A stretch of 38,354 nucleotides of DNA from Bacteroidota bacterium (GCA_003250395.1 QKGM01000032.1:1-38354); one strand, 5' to 3'; counted from the first letter of the stretch, positions 1-7,852 are shown. The notes: generated by a model not told the origin, from the sequence alone. Numbers and translations: made by a program.

Positions 1-637
1 ACAAGGAAAATTGTTCGAATCTGACAACTGTACAAAAAGGTAGTATTGGAATGGTTTGCACCCGAGTTGGCACTCTGGTGTAAGTTGATCAGATAAGGAA
101 ATTCTGACCGTGATAAGGGTACGGTAAAAGTTAAAATACCTCCTTTTAATGTTATTATCCGATCGCAGAAAAGGTATAATTGATTTCTTTTCTGGAAGAA
201 ATTTTGGTGCCATTATCTGGAATGAGTATTTGGTCAAAACTTACTAAAGTGTTTAGGTAGTCTGAGCAGTGCATTTTGATTCAAAATTCCGGTCACCTGT
301 TCTGAACAAAGCATTGATATCACCACAGAAGGAACAGCAACATTTCAGAAATGGCGTTAAGATTTTGCAAATCACATTTGATGGTGCAAGTGGTAACGTT
401 ACATTGTCTATTGTAAATAGTTTTGGCATCGATTTCAAATTGTTGTTCATGCTAATTGGTTTAAATAGTCTGTCGCTTTTGTCCGAATCTTCCATCAGCT
501 TTGCGGACGTTTTAAATGGGATTGACTAATTATAGATCGAGGTCATTTAATACCTGAAACCACGATCTTCTACCTCAAAGATGAAAAAATGTCAAGTTGT
601 TGACATCCAGTTGTCTGGTATAATGTCCGTTCGGTGT

Positions 638-700
638 CGCTTCGAAGCGTCTTCGAAGAAGATTCGAACCAGTTTTGTAGCTTTTCCGTTTCCATTCGAA
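638..700. repeat. Phased TTCGAA palindrome cluster
   Basis: TTCGAA occurs at 641-646, 652-657 and 663-668, exactly 11 bp apart, and again at 695-700. The first copy is the centre of a 12-bp perfect palindrome (638-649) and the second of a 10-bp one (650-659). Such helical phasing would suit a tandem operator, but no neighbouring gene explains it and chance is not excluded. Confidence 0.4.
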
Positions 701-1034
701 TCGGCAACGATACCTAATTGAAGCAGCATAAAACTTAAAATAGTATTGGTTCAGCTCTGGTAATCCTAAGGATAAGGGTCCATTATAATACTGGATGATT
801 GGATCATAAGATGTTCATAATTTAGTGTGCCGGATTGCTGGCGGTTCAAGCCCATAATCCGAAACAAATTATCATTTATAAGCATGACATTTGCTGTATA
901 CAAAATATTGAAGATGTTTAGTCTAAGTCAATTGTGGGATACAAGAGGGAGTTACCATAACACCTCGTTCAATATTTGGCACAATAGCATAGCATTTAAT
1001 AGCTTTTAGATCATCGTTCTAACGCAAAGCTGAT

Positions 1035-1076
1035 ATCTCATTACGCGAATTGTACGGCCATATTACATAATGAGAT
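1035..1076. repeat. 9-bp inverted repeat
   Basis: ATCTCATTA at 1035-1043 is matched by TAATGAGAT at 1068-1076 with a 24-base spacer. There is no T-run after it, so it is not a typical terminator. It lies about 270 bases before the rpsU promoter; role unknown. Confidence 0.35.
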
Positions 1077-1315
1077 TAAGAGCAATAGCGGTTTGTTTAA
1101 TTACATCCAGATCTGATTAATATCAGTTTGCAATGTTTTGCAGGATTTGAGTTGGATAATTCGAGAATACAGCAGGAAGTCAGAAAATATTGGTAATTGA
1201 CGCATTCCGGACCGATTCTCTTTTATAGTATATTCAGCATTTGGTGTCACGAATGATGAAGAAATCTGCGATAGAGGTTTAAAAGGCTGGCAGAAACTTC
1301 ATTTGGTATTTAAGG

Positions 1316-1349
1316 TTTGGCGTTGGAATAAAAGATTTTTATATCTTTG
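1316..1349 (+). promoter_or_regulatory. Bacteroidetes-type promoter of rpsU
   Basis: TATCTTTG at 1342-1349 is a full match to the Bacteroidetes -7 element TAnnTTTG. A TTTG at 1316-1319 sits 22 bases upstream, slightly wider than the usual 19-21, as the -33 element. Transcription would start around 1356, giving a leader of about 30 bases for rpsU. Confidence 0.7.
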
Positions 1350-1370
1350 CCGCTCATTTATTAATTTAAC

Positions 1371-1381
1371 AAGGAAGAGGT
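1371..1381 (+). promoter_or_regulatory. Shine-Dalgarno sequence of rpsU
   Basis: The purine run AAGGAAGAGGT ends 6-7 bases before the ATG at 1388, and its GAGGT can pair with the CCUCC anti-SD of 16S rRNA. Most genes in this window have only A-rich leaders. In Flavobacterium the bS21/bS18/bS6 region of the ribosome is known to sequester the anti-SD, and rpsU there keeps a strong SD thought to allow autoregulation. The sequence here fits that model; the regulation itself is inferred. Confidence 0.65.
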
Positions 1382-1387
1382 ATTTTT

Positions 1388-1582
1388 ATGATTATTGTTC
1401 CTGTAAAAGAAGGCGAAAGCATCGATCGCGCGTTGAAAAAACTTAAGCGTAAATTTGAAAAAACCGGTGTTGTTCGTGAGTTACGTTCACGTCAAAAGTT
1501 TACAAAACCATCGGTTATAAATCGCGAGCGCAGGCTGAAAGCCATCTATGTACAGCAACTCAGGCAGGCAGAAGAAGCTTAA
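1388..1582 (+). CDS. rpsU: 30S ribosomal protein S21 (bS21)
   Basis: Small basic protein of the 30S platform near the 3' end of 16S rRNA. The 64-residue product has the typical start (MIIVPVKEGESIDRALKKLKRKF) and a basic helical tail, at normal family length. ATG at 1388 is preceded by a clear SD, unusual for this phylum. In Bacteroidetes S21 takes part in hiding the anti-SD of 16S rRNA, so low S21 would free the anti-SD and favour translation of its own SD-bearing mRNA. The gene has its own promoter and a strong terminator, so it is probably monocistronic. Confidence 0.97.
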   Translation: MIIVPVKEGESIDRALKKLKRKFEKTGVVRELRSRQKFTKPSVINRERRLKAIYVQQLRQAEEA

Positions 1583-1604
1583 GTCTCGAAGTGGAACAAT
1601 TGAT

Positions 1605-1638
1605 GAGGTTTACCTGATTGGGTAAACCTCTTTTTTTT
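1605..1638 (+). terminator. Intrinsic terminator after rpsU
   Basis: A perfect 10-bp stem (GAGGTTTACC at 1605-1614 with GGTAAACCTC at 1621-1630) with a 6-base loop is followed by eight Ts (1631-1638). It separates rpsU from the recombinase gene. Confidence 0.92.
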
Positions 1639-1640
1639 AG

Positions 1641-1648
1641 TACTTTCG
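1641..1648 (+). promoter_or_regulatory. Possible -7 element before the recombinase gene
   Basis: TACTTTCG matches TAnnTTTG at seven of eight positions and sits 18 bases before the ATG at 1667, just after the rpsU terminator. No good -33 box is visible, because the expected position falls in the terminator stem. Tentative. Confidence 0.3.
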
Positions 1649-1666
1649 TTAAAGATAAATACTCTC

Positions 1667-2563
1667 ATGGATGAATTTCGCGCATATCTGACTTCAGAGC
1701 GGCATTGTTCTCCTCATACAGTTAAGGCTTACCTTAATGATGTATCCGTTTTCATGGAGTTCGTGTACAGCAAATACAATGTATCGTATTATGATCGAAT
1801 TAGTCACCAGATGGTCAGAGAATGGATGTTGCAATTATCGCTTGATGGATACAGCGCGGTTTCAATCAGAAGGATGGTTAGTTCTCTTAGGACGCTTTAC
1901 AGGTTTTTAAAGCGCGAGGGGGTCATTTCTATAGATCCATTGCAAAAAGTGTCTGTACCAAAGGCTGGGAAGAGGATTCCGGAATTTGTTACTGAGGAAG
2001 CAATGATAAAGGTGATCAATGAAGGAGAATATGAAAATAGTTTCGAGGGGCATCGTAGTTTTTTGATGATTGAACTACTCTATGTGACTGGAATACGGGT
2101 TTCTGAATTGTGTTCAATCAGGTTCAACGATATCGATTATGGAGGGTGCACGCTGAAAGTATTAGGGAAGGGCAGGAAGGAGCGGTTGATACCGCTTTCC
2201 GGAGAAGTCCTGAGGCATATAAAGTCCTGGGATTTAGAGTTGAAGAAATATTTTGGAGAGAAGGAGATTGAGGATTATTTATTTGTGACAGTAAAGGGAA
2301 AGAAAGTTTACTCAAAACTTGTTTATGAGGTGGTAAAGCATTATCTTAGCAATGTGACTACGATAAAGCGAAAAGGGCCGCATACAATTCGGCATAGTTT
2401 TGCCACTCATTTACTTGATGGTGGTGCAAGCCTATCTGCCATCAAAGAATTGCTGGGTCATTCCGATCTGGCGGCTACTCAGATTTACACGCATACTTCC
2501 ATCGATAAGATTCTTAGTATTTACAAACAGGCTCATCCAAGGGCCACTAAGCGAAAGGAGTGA
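1667..2563 (+). CDS. xerC: Tyrosine recombinase, XerC type
   Basis: Site-specific recombinase of the phage-integrase family; XerC/XerD resolve chromosome dimers at dif during division. The 298-residue protein has the N-terminal SAM-like core-binding domain (about 1-90) and the catalytic domain (about 105-290). The full catalytic set is visible: R144 (GIRVSEL), K168 (GKGRKE), H239 and R242 (HTIRHSFATH), H265 (LGHSDL) and nucleophile Y274 (TQIYTH). Length is standard for Xer and no mobile element surrounds it, so it is a housekeeping Xer rather than an integrase. Its stop lies 4 bases before hpf and its last codons form the hpf SD. Placement between rpsU and hpf is, to my knowledge, common in Bacteroidetes. 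XerC versus XerD cannot be settled from sequence alone. Confidence 0.9.
   Translation: MDEFRAYLTSERHCSPHTVKAYLNDVSVFMEFVYSKYNVSYYDRISHQMVREWMLQLSLDGYSAVSIRRMVSSLRTLYRFLKREGVISIDPLQKVSVPKAGKRIPEFVTEEAMIKVINEGEYENSFEGHRSFLMIELLYVTGIRVSELCSIRFNDIDYGGCTLKVLGKGRKERLIPLSGEVLRHIKSWDLELKKYFGEKEIEDYLFVTVKGKKVYSKLVYEVVKHYLSNVTTIKRKGPHTIRHSFATHLLDGGASLSAIKELLGHSDLAATQIYTHTSIDKILSIYKQAHPRATKRKE
2554..2560 (+). promoter_or_regulatory. Shine-Dalgarno sequence of hpf
   Basis: AAAGGAG, inside the last codons of xerC, lies 7 bases before the ATG at 2568. It is the second strong SD among the first three genes, in a genome where SDs are otherwise rare. It fixes the hpf start and suggests translational coupling to xerC. 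Confidence 0.6.
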
Positions 2564-2567
2564 TGAC

Positions 2568-2867
2568 ATGAACATTACGATCAATTCAGTACATTTTAAG
2601 GCTGATCAAAAGCTGGAAGCTTTTATTCAGACGAAGGTAGAAAAGCTTTCAGGGCTTTTTGATGGTATAATCGGTACCGATGTAATTCTAAAGCTGGAGA
2701 ATATTGATTCTCCGGAGAATAAGATAGCTGAGGTAAAGCTTTTAATAAGGGGCAATGATCTATATGCACGTAAGCAATGTAAGACGTTTGAAGAAGCGGC
2801 TGACCAGGCAGTTGAAGCACTTCGTAAACAACTTGAGAAGCATAAAGAAAAGCTTCGCGGAAAATAA
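2568..2867 (+). CDS. hpf: Ribosome hibernation promoting factor, short form (HPF/RaiA family)
   Basis: Binds the A/P-site channel of the 30S subunit to inactivate or dimerise ribosomes in stationary phase. The 99-residue product begins MNITINSVHFKADQKLEAFI and has the beta-alpha-beta-beta-beta-alpha fold pattern of the family with a basic C-terminal helix (AADQAVEALRKQLEKHKEKL). It lacks the C-terminal dimerisation domain of long HPF. The frame stays open upstream to about 2400, but that part overlaps xerC and is not conserved; ATG 2568 with its SD is the start. It is probably co-transcribed with xerC and ends in the terminator at 2921-2950. Confidence 0.93.
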   Translation: MNITINSVHFKADQKLEAFIQTKVEKLSGLFDGIIGTDVILKLENIDSPENKIAEVKLLIRGNDLYARKQCKTFEEAADQAVEALRKQLEKHKEKLRGK

Positions 2868-2890
2868 TTTTAGAAAATTTGCGCAAATGT

Positions 2891-2921
2891 TTTGCGGGTT
2901 TCAGAATAGTTATTACTTTTG
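2891..2921 (+). promoter_or_regulatory. Promoter of the tRNA-tuf operon
   Basis: TTTG at 2891-2894, a 19-base spacer and TACTTTTG at 2914-2921 form a full Bacteroidetes promoter. The last base of the -7 box is the first base of the hpf terminator stem, so the predicted start (about 2928) falls in or next to the hairpin loop. Confidence 0.75.
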
Positions 2922-2950
2922 CAGTCCTTTAAAACGGGACTGCTTTTTTT
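2921..2950 (+). terminator. Intrinsic terminator after hpf
   Basis: GCAGTCC (2921-2927) pairs with GGACTGC (2937-2943) and is followed by seven Ts (2944-2950). Transcripts entering from hpf can form the hairpin. Transcripts starting at the overlapping tRNA-tuf promoter lack the 5' arm and should escape. Confidence 0.85.
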
Positions 2951-3016
2951 GAGGGGTTACAGTAGTGCTGGTTATATAAGGAAAGACAAAAAGTTCATTG
3001 AATCTTATTGTCGAAG

Positions 3017-3098
3017 GGGGAGATACCAGAGCGGTCAAATGGGGCAGACTGTAAATCTGTTGGCGCAGCCTTCGGAGGTTCGAATCCTCCTCTCCCCA
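3017..3098 (+). tRNA. tRNA-Tyr (anticodon GTA)
   Basis: Acceptor arms GGGGAGA (3017-3023) and TCTCCCC (3091-3097) with discriminator A. The anticodon loop CTGTAAA carries GTA, and a long variable arm makes this a class II tRNA as expected for bacterial tRNA-Tyr. CCA is not encoded. It is first in a Tyr-Gly-Thr-tuf series with the same anticodons as tyrU-glyT-thrT-tufB of E. coli. Confidence 0.96.
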
Positions 3099-3134
3099 CC
3101 CTCCGACTTGATATGTATTAAAGAGTCAGAATAT

Positions 3135-3210
3135 GCGGAAGTAGCTCATTTGGCAGAGCGAAAGCCTTCCAAGCTTTAGGTAGCGGGTTCGAGCCCCGTC
3201 TTCCGCTCCA
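3135..3210 (+). tRNA. tRNA-Gly (anticodon TCC)
   Basis: Acceptor arms GCGGAAG (3135-3141) and CTTCCGC (3200-3206), discriminator T at 3207, and CCA directly following at 3208-3210. The anticodon stem AAAGC/GCTTT holds loop CTTCCAA with anticodon TCC. It is the only one of the four tRNAs here followed by a CCA. Confidence 0.96.
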
Positions 3211-3225
3211 TTCCGTACTTTCTAA

Positions 3226-3297
3226 GCCGATGTAGCTCAGGGGTAGAGCACTTCCTTGGTAAGGAAGGGGTCACGAGTTCAATTCTCGTCATCGGCT
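3226..3297 (+). tRNA. tRNA-Thr (anticodon GGT)
   Basis: Acceptor arms GCCGATG (3226-3232) and CATCGGC (3290-3296) with discriminator T. The anticodon stem CTTCC/GGAAG encloses loop TTGGTAA with anticodon GGT. CCA is not encoded. It lies 48 bases before tuf in the same transcription unit. Confidence 0.96.
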
Positions 3298-3345
3298 CAA
3301 AACCTTTTTGTAAGGTAGATTTTAATATGCATAAATTGTTTTAAT

Positions 3346-4533
3346 ATGGCAAAAGAAAAATTTGATCGTTCCAAACCACACGTAAATATTGGAACTATTG
3401 GTCATGTTGACCATGGCAAAACCACTCTTACTGCTGCTATTACCCTGAATCTGGCTGCTAAAGGTTTGTCGGAGTTCAGGTCTTTCGATTCAATCGACAA
3501 TGCACCAGAAGAGAAGGAAAGGGGTATTACCATTAATACCGCTCACATTGAGTATAGCACAGCTAACCGTCACTATGCACACGTTGACTGCCCTGGTCAC
3601 GCTGACTATGTTAAGAACATGGTTACTGGTGCAGCCCAGATGGATGGTGCTATTATCGTTGTAGCTGCTACCGACGGTCCCATGCCTCAGACCCGTGAAC
3701 ATATCCTCCTTGCTCGTCAGGTTGGTGTTCCTCGTCTTGTTGTATTCATGAATAAGATTGACCTTGTTGATGATGAAGAATTATTGGAACTTGTTGAAAT
3801 GGAAATCCGTGATCTTCTCACGTTCTATGGTTTCGACGGTGACAATACTCCTGTTATTCGTGGTTCTGCACTTGGAGCTTTGAATCAGGAGCCAGCTTGG
3901 TCAGAAAAGGTATTTGAACTGATGGATGCATGTGATAATTGGATTCCATTGCCTCCTCGTGATGTTGATAAACCCTTCCTGATGCCGGTTGAGGATGTGT
4001 TCTCAATCACAGGTCGTGGAACTGTTGCTACTGGAAGAATTGAGACTGGCGTTATCCATACAGGTGACCCGGTTGAAATCATCGGATTAGGAGCTGAAAA
4101 GCTTAAATCAGTTGTAACTGGTGTTGAGATGTTTCGTAAGATTCTTGACACCGGTGAGGCTGGTGATAATGCTGGTCTGTTGCTTCGTGGTATAGATAAA
4201 GAAGCCATCCGCAGAGGTATGGTAATTGCTGCCCCCAATTCAGTGAAGCCTCACAACCATTTCAAGGCCGAGGTTTATATTCTGAAAAAAGAAGAGGGTG
4301 GACGTCACACACCGTTCCACAATAAGTATCGTCCTCAGTTTTATTTCCGCACCACTGACGTAACGGGTGAATGCACCCTTCCTGAAGGTGTTGAAATGGT
4401 AATGCCTGGCGATAACCTTACAGTTGAAGTTACGCTGATTTATGAGATTGCAATGAGTCTCAACCTCAGGTTTGCTATCCGTGAAGGTGGACGTACTGTT
4501 GGTGCAGGACAGGTTACTGAAATTCTTGACTAA
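3346..4533 (+). CDS. tuf: Elongation factor Tu
   Basis: GTPase that delivers aminoacyl-tRNA to the ribosomal A site. At 395 residues it is full length. The GTP-binding motifs are visible: GHVDHGKT (P-loop), GITI (switch I threonine), DCPGH, NKID and SAL. Domains II and III follow, ending in [14 protein letters not shown]. It is preceded by tRNA-Tyr/Gly/Thr and followed by a terminator, then tRNA-Trp and secE. ATG 3346 has no SD, only an AT-rich leader. Its codon use is strongly biased, as expected for a highly expressed gene. Confidence 0.99.
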   Translation: MAKEKFDRSKPHVNIGTIGHVDHGKTTLTAAITLNLAAKGLSEFRSFDSIDNAPEEKERGITINTAHIEYSTANRHYAHVDCPGHADYVKNMVTGAAQMDGAIIVVAATDGPMPQTREHILLARQVGVPRLVVFMNKIDLVDDEELLELVEMEIRDLLTFYGFDGDNTPVIRGSALGALNQEPAWSEKVFELMDACDNWIPLPPRDVDKPFLMPVEDVFSITGRGTVATGRIETGVIHTGDPVEIIGLGAEKLKSVVTGVEMFRKILDTGEAGDNAGLLLRGIDKEAIRRGMVIAAPNSVKPHNHFKAEVYILKKEEGGRHTPFHNKYRPQFYFRTTDVTGECTLPEGVEMVMPGDNLTVEVTLIYEIAMSLNLRFAIREGGRTVGAGQVTEILD

Positions 4534-4565
4534 TTTGACTAATTCTTTTGCATATTAAAGTTTAA

Positions 4566-4609
4566 GAGGTGTCCCGACAGGGAGTTTTTCCCCAAGGGAC
4601 GCCTTTTTC
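4566..4609 (+). terminator. Intrinsic terminator after tuf
   Basis: AGGTGTCCC (4567-4575) pairs with GGGACGCCT (4596-4604, one G-U pair) and is followed by a T-run. It probably lowers read-through from tuf into tRNA-Trp/secE/nusG. I see no clear separate promoter in the 25 bases left before tRNA-Trp, so the downstream genes may depend on read-through. Confidence 0.8.
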
Positions 4610-4634
4610 ATGCCGAAGAATGATGGCAAAATAC

Positions 4635-4707
4635 ACGGGTGTAGCTCAATTGGTAGAGTAGTGGTCTCCAAAACCATTGGCTGGGAGTTCGAGTCTCTCC
4701 ACCCGTG
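4635..4707 (+). tRNA. tRNA-Trp (anticodon CCA)
   Basis: Acceptor arms ACGGGTG (4635-4641) and CACCCGT (4700-4706) with discriminator G. The anticodon stem GTGGT/ACCAT has loop CTCCAAA, giving anticodon CCA. The tuf-trnW-secE order is common in bacteria. CCA is not encoded at the 3' end. Confidence 0.96.
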
Positions 4708-4726
4708 CAAAATTTTTTGACCAAAA

Positions 4727-4924
4727 ATGGCAAAATATAAGGTTATAGAATATGTACAGGAGTCGTATGATGAACTCATGCACAAGACATCCTGGCCTAC
4801 TTGGAGTGAACTCCAGAGTAGTGCAGTTATTGTATCCATTGCTTCCCTGATCATCGCTTTAGTGGTGTTTCTGATGGATATATCTTTTGAAAACATCTTG
4901 AAACTTTTTTACAGTTTGTTTTAG
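4727..4924 (+). CDS. secE: Preprotein translocase subunit SecE
   Basis: Essential small subunit of the SecYEG channel. The 65-residue, single-span form begins MAKYKVIEYVQESYDELMHKTSWPTWSEL, with the conserved amphipathic helix and the WPT(W/R)xEL motif before the membrane segment (about residues 33-53). It sits between tRNA-Trp and nusG, the standard position. ATG 4727 has no SD. Confidence 0.97.
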   Translation: MAKYKVIEYVQESYDELMHKTSWPTWSELQSSAVIVSIASLIIALVVFLMDISFENILKLFYSLF

Positions 4925-4974
4925 AGTTTTGGGATTTGCTTTTTTGATCAATTTTTTTGTCAAAGGGTTTAAGT

Positions 4975-5517
4975 ATGAGCGAGCAGAACAGAAAATGGTA
5001 TGTGGTACGCGCTGTGAGCGGCGGTGAGAAAAAGGTAAAGCAGTATCTTGAATCAGAAATTGCCCGCCTTAATCTCCAGGATTTCGTTGCACAGGTACTT
5101 ATTCCTGCTGAGAAAGTCTATCAGATTAGGAACGGTAAGAAAATCAGCAAGGAAAGGAATTACTTTCCTGGCTATGTTCTTATTGAGGCGAACCTTGTGG
5201 GTGAAGTTCCTCACATTATCCGAAATATACCTGGAGTACTCGGTTTCCTGGGTACGAAAGATGAGCCTATCCCTTTAAGAAAGGGTGAGGTAAGTCGTAT
5301 TTTGGGTAAAGTTGATGAATTGGCAGAGCAGGGAGAAGAGCTCAATGTTCCTTTTATTGTTGGTGAAACGGTCACTGTAATTGATGGTCCTTTTAACAGC
5401 TTCAGTGGAATTATCGAAGAGATAAATGAAGAAAAGAAGAAGTTAAAAGTGATGGTCAAAATCTTTGGGCGTAAAACTCCACTGGAATTAGGCTTTATGC
5501 AGGTGGCAAAAGAATAG
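4975..5517 (+). CDS. nusG: Transcription termination/antitermination protein NusG
   Basis: Binds RNA polymerase across the cleft, affects pausing and links polymerase to Rho or ribosomal protein S10. The 180-residue protein has the NGN domain (about 1-115, starting [19 protein letters not shown], with FPGYVLIEA) and a C-terminal KOW domain ([21 protein letters not shown]). A TTG at 4957 would extend the frame by six residues, but ATG 4975 gives the usual MSEQ..KWYVV start. It lies between secE and rplK in the conserved order. Confidence 0.97.
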   Translation: MSEQNRKWYVVRAVSGGEKKVKQYLESEIARLNLQDFVAQVLIPAEKVYQIRNGKKISKERNYFPGYVLIEANLVGEVPHIIRNIPGVLGFLGTKDEPIPLRKGEVSRILGKVDELAEQGEELNVPFIVGETVTVIDGPFNSFSGIIEEINEEKKKLKVMVKIFGRKTPLELGFMQVAKE

Positions 5518-5525
5518 TTCAATAT

Positions 5526-5552
5526 GGTTCGGGTGTTACGCCGGACCGAATC
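5526..5552 (+). promoter_or_regulatory. Hairpin in the nusG-rplK intergenic region
   Basis: GGTTCGG (5526-5532) pairs with CCGAATC (5546-5552, one G-U pair) around a 13-base interior. It lies 26 bases before the rplK start and has no T-run. In E. coli, L1 represses rplKA through an mRNA site near the rplK start, so a regulatory role is possible; no specific L1 motif was established here. Confidence 0.35.
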
Positions 5553-5578
5553 ACTACATCTTTAATTACATTTTAACA

Positions 5579-6025
5579 ATGGCAAAAGAAGTAAGCGGAT
5601 TAATCAAATTACAGGTTAAGGGTGCCGCTGCAAATCCATCGCCTCCTATCGGTCCAGCACTTGGTTCGAAAGGTGTAAACATTATGGAGTTTTGTAAGCA
5701 GTTCAATGCCCGTACTCAGGAAATGGCCGGTAAAATTTTACCGGTAATCATAACTGTGTATAAGGACAAATCGTTTGACTTTGTAATTAAGACCCCTCCG
5801 GTTGCTGTTCAGTTGATCGATGCTGCCAAGGTTAAGGGAGGCTCTGCCGAACCTAATCGGAAAAAGATAGCCAATGTGACTTGGGCGCAGGTTAAAGAGA
5901 TCGCTGAAAGCAAGATGCCTGACCTGAACTGTTTTACCATCGAATCCGCGATGAGCATGGTAGCAGGTACGGCAAGGAGTATGGGAATCACGGTTTCGGG
6001 TGAGAATCCCTTAGCCAAAAACTAA
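5579..6025 (+). CDS. rplK: 50S ribosomal protein L11 (uL11)
   Basis: Part of the GTPase-associated centre at the base of the L7/L12 stalk. The 148-residue product has the proline-rich N-terminal signature ([28 protein letters not shown]) and the C-terminal rRNA-binding domain ([10 protein letters not shown]). ATG 5579 follows an A/T-rich leader without SD. It is followed 49 bases later by rplA. Confidence 0.99.
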   Translation: MAKEVSGLIKLQVKGAAANPSPPIGPALGSKGVNIMEFCKQFNARTQEMAGKILPVIITVYKDKSFDFVIKTPPVAVQLIDAAKVKGGSAEPNRKKIANVTWAQVKEIAESKMPDLNCFTIESAMSMVAGTARSMGITVSGENPLAKN

Positions 6026-6074
6026 TCGAATACAAGATATTCGAAAATTATTGAATTATTAACACTGCTTTGAA

Positions 6075-6770
6075 ATGGCTAAACTTACAAAGAAACGCAA
6101 AGAAGCTTTGGCAAATTACGATGGCACCAGGATTTATCCTCTGTCGGAGGCCGCTGAAGTTGTGAAGAAGATTACCACCACAAAGTTTGATGCATCGGTT
6201 GATATCGATGTTCGTTTAGGTGTGGATCCGCGTAAAGCCAATCAAATGGTTCGCGGTATTGTGACTCTTCCTCATGGCAGCGGCAAAACCGTCAGAGTAC
6301 TTGTGTTATGTACTCCTGATAAAGAGGACGAAGCCAGGGCTGCAGGAGCCGACCATGTAGGTCTTGATGATTATATTGCCAAGATCAAAGGAGGGTGGAC
6401 CGATGTAGATGTAGTTATCACGATGCCAAGTGTGATGCCCAAGATTGGTGCATTAGGAAAAATTTTAGGCCCTCGAGGTCTGATGCCTAATCCTAAGTCT
6501 GGGACTGTCACCATGGAGATTGGAAATGCTGTCAGGGAAGTTAAAGCTGGTAAAATTGACTTTAAAGTAGATAAATTCGGTATCATTCATGCCGGTATAG
6601 GAAAAGTTTCATTCACCTCAGAATCGATAGTTGAAAATGCTAAAGAACTTATTCAATCTATCATCAAATTGAAACCTACCGCTGCCAAGGGCACGTATGT
6701 GAAGAGCATCTATTTGTCAAGTACCATGAGCCCTGGAATTCAGATTGATCCACGTTCGGTAACCGCCTAA
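6075..6770 (+). CDS. rplA: 50S ribosomal protein L1 (uL1)
   Basis: L1-stalk protein involved in E-site tRNA release, and in many bacteria a translational repressor of its own operon. The 231-residue product shows the family motifs [31 protein letters not shown] ([17 protein letters not shown]) and the [19 protein letters not shown] block. ATG 6075. Spacing to rplJ is 34 bases. Confidence 0.99.
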   Translation: MAKLTKKRKEALANYDGTRIYPLSEAAEVVKKITTTKFDASVDIDVRLGVDPRKANQMVRGIVTLPHGSGKTVRVLVLCTPDKEDEARAAGADHVGLDDYIAKIKGGWTDVDVVITMPSVMPKIGALGKILGPRGLMPNPKSGTVTMEIGNAVREVKAGKIDFKVDKFGIIHAGIGKVSFTSESIVENAKELIQSIIKLKPTAAKGTYVKSIYLSSTMSPGIQIDPRSVTA

Positions 6771-6804
6771 TGATAAAAGGTTCCTGATAAAAATTATGTG
6801 AGTC

Positions 6805-7332
6805 ATGAGAAAAGAAGACAAGAATCAGCTTATCGAGGTACTGACAGAGGAGCTCTTACAAGCTTCTACTTTCTACCTGACGGACACCTCCGCCATGAAT
6901 TCAGAGAATACGAGTCAACTTCGTAGACTTTGCTTCAAACAGGACATTCGGTTAAAGGTGGTAAAAAATACCCTTCTCTATAAGGCAATGGAACGTACAG
7001 GTCGCAATTACAGTGAGCTTTATCCTGCCTTGAAAGGTTCCACTTCAATTATGTTCTCTGAAGCTGGAAATGGCCCTGCCCGTCTTATTAAAGAATTCAA
7101 AGATAAATTCAAATCCGAGAAGCCAGTCCTTAAAGGGGCTTATGTTGAAGAAACGAGCTATCTGGGTGAGAACCAATTAGAATTCCTTTTAACTATCAAG
7201 TCGAGAAACGAATTGATTGGCGATCTTATTGGCTTGTTGCAATCACCTTCACGTAATGTGATATCGGCTCTTCAGTCGAGTGGTGGTAAACTTGCCGGAA
7301 TCGTTAAAACCCTTTCTGAAAGACCTGAATAG
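6805..7332 (+). CDS. rplJ: 50S ribosomal protein L10 (uL10)
   Basis: Base of the ribosomal stalk; anchors L7/L12 dimers. The 175-residue protein starts MRKEDKNQLIEVLTEELLQASTFYLTDTSAM and has the conserved KVVKNTLLYKAM and LKGSTSIMFS segments and a C-terminal helix for L7/L12. The gap before it is only 34 bases, too short for the large L10 leader known upstream of rplJ in Proteobacteria and Firmicutes. Confidence 0.98.
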   Translation: MRKEDKNQLIEVLTEELLQASTFYLTDTSAMNSENTSQLRRLCFKQDIRLKVVKNTLLYKAMERTGRNYSELYPALKGSTSIMFSEAGNGPARLIKEFKDKFKSEKPVLKGAYVEETSYLGENQLEFLLTIKSRNELIGDLIGLLQSPSRNVISALQSSGGKLAGIVKTLSERPE

Positions 7333-7421
7333 TATCCTTCTTTTGATATCCTAAAATGATATCTTAATTGAAAATAGAAAAACAAACCGAATTAATTTTA
7401 CACTTTTAAATAAAAATTGAC

Positions 7422-7793
7422 ATGGCAGATCTGAAAGCTTTTGCTGAACAGTTAGTTAACCTGACCGTAAAAGAAGTTAACGAACTTGCTAAAATTCTTA
7501 AAGAAGAATACGGTATCGAACCTGCTGCTGCTGCAGTTGCTGTAGCTGCTGCTGGTCCTGCAGTTGTTGAAGTAGAAGAAAAAACCAGTTTTGACGTTAT
7601 CCTTAAGGATGCCGGAAAAGAAAAGCTGAAAGTTGTGAAGCTGGTTAAAGAACTCACCAGCCTTGGTCTGAAAGAAGCCAAAGAGTTGGTTGACGCTGCA
7701 CCCAAGCCTGTAAAAGAAGGCGCCTCCAAAGACGAAGCCGAAGCACTGAAAAAAGCACTTGAAGAAGCTGGAGCAGAGGTTGAAGTTAAGTAA
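7422..7793 (+). CDS. rplL: 50S ribosomal protein L7/L12 (bL12)
   Basis: Stalk protein that recruits translation GTPases; present in multiple copies per ribosome. The 123-residue product has an N-terminal dimerisation domain, an Ala/Val-rich hinge (about residues 35-49) and the C-terminal domain ([21 protein letters not shown] through GAEVEVK). It lies 89 bases after rplJ and is followed by a hairpin before rpoB. Confidence 0.99.
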   Translation: MADLKAFAEQLVNLTVKEVNELAKILKEEYGIEPAAAAVAVAAAGPAVVEVEEKTSFDVILKDAGKEKLKVVKLVKELTSLGLKEAKELVDAAPKPVKEGASKDEAEALKKALEEAGAEVEVK

Positions 7794-7823
7794 GAGGATT
7801 GAATTACAATTAATCCTGATATG

Positions 7824-7852
7824 AACTACCGCCATTTTTATGTGCGGTAGTT
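7824..7852 (+). promoter_or_regulatory. Intercistronic hairpin between rplL and rpoB
   Basis: AACTACCGC (7824-7832) pairs perfectly with GCGGTAGTT (7844-7852) around an 11-base loop. Only a weak T-run follows, so it looks like an attenuator or RNA-processing site rather than a full terminator. E. coli likewise has an attenuator plus an RNase III site between rplL and rpoB. Confidence 0.65.

Larger units (their letters stand above)
1..1387. other. Long region without a supported gene, upstream of rpsU
   Basis: About 1.4 kb. The only open frames are short (60-86 codons), overlap each other on opposite strands and resemble no family I know. The stretch is AT-rich with stops in every frame. What can be seen is a cluster of TTCGAA words at 641-700, a 9-bp inverted repeat at 1035-1076 and the rpsU promoter near the 3' end. 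It may be plain intergenic DNA, a decayed gene or an unrecognised RNA; I cannot tell which. Confidence 0.6.

Noticed and set aside
60..95. TGGCAC word as a sigma54 promoter
   Set aside because: No GC dinucleotide at the required 10-base spacing.
253..529. Overlapping 80- and 86-codon frames on opposite strands
   Set aside because: No recognisable family, no start signal, and the two exclude each other; treated as non-coding.
827..1009. 60-codon frame on the + strand
   Set aside because: Composition and lack of similarity to any family suggest chance; no promoter or SD.
1667..2563. Recombinase as evidence of a mobile element or integration site next to the tRNAs
   Set aside because: Length and motifs fit housekeeping Xer, and there are no cargo genes, flanking direct repeats or partial tRNA copies.
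6771..6804. L10 leader RNA before rplJ
   Set aside because: The gap is only 34 bases, too short for the known leader structure.
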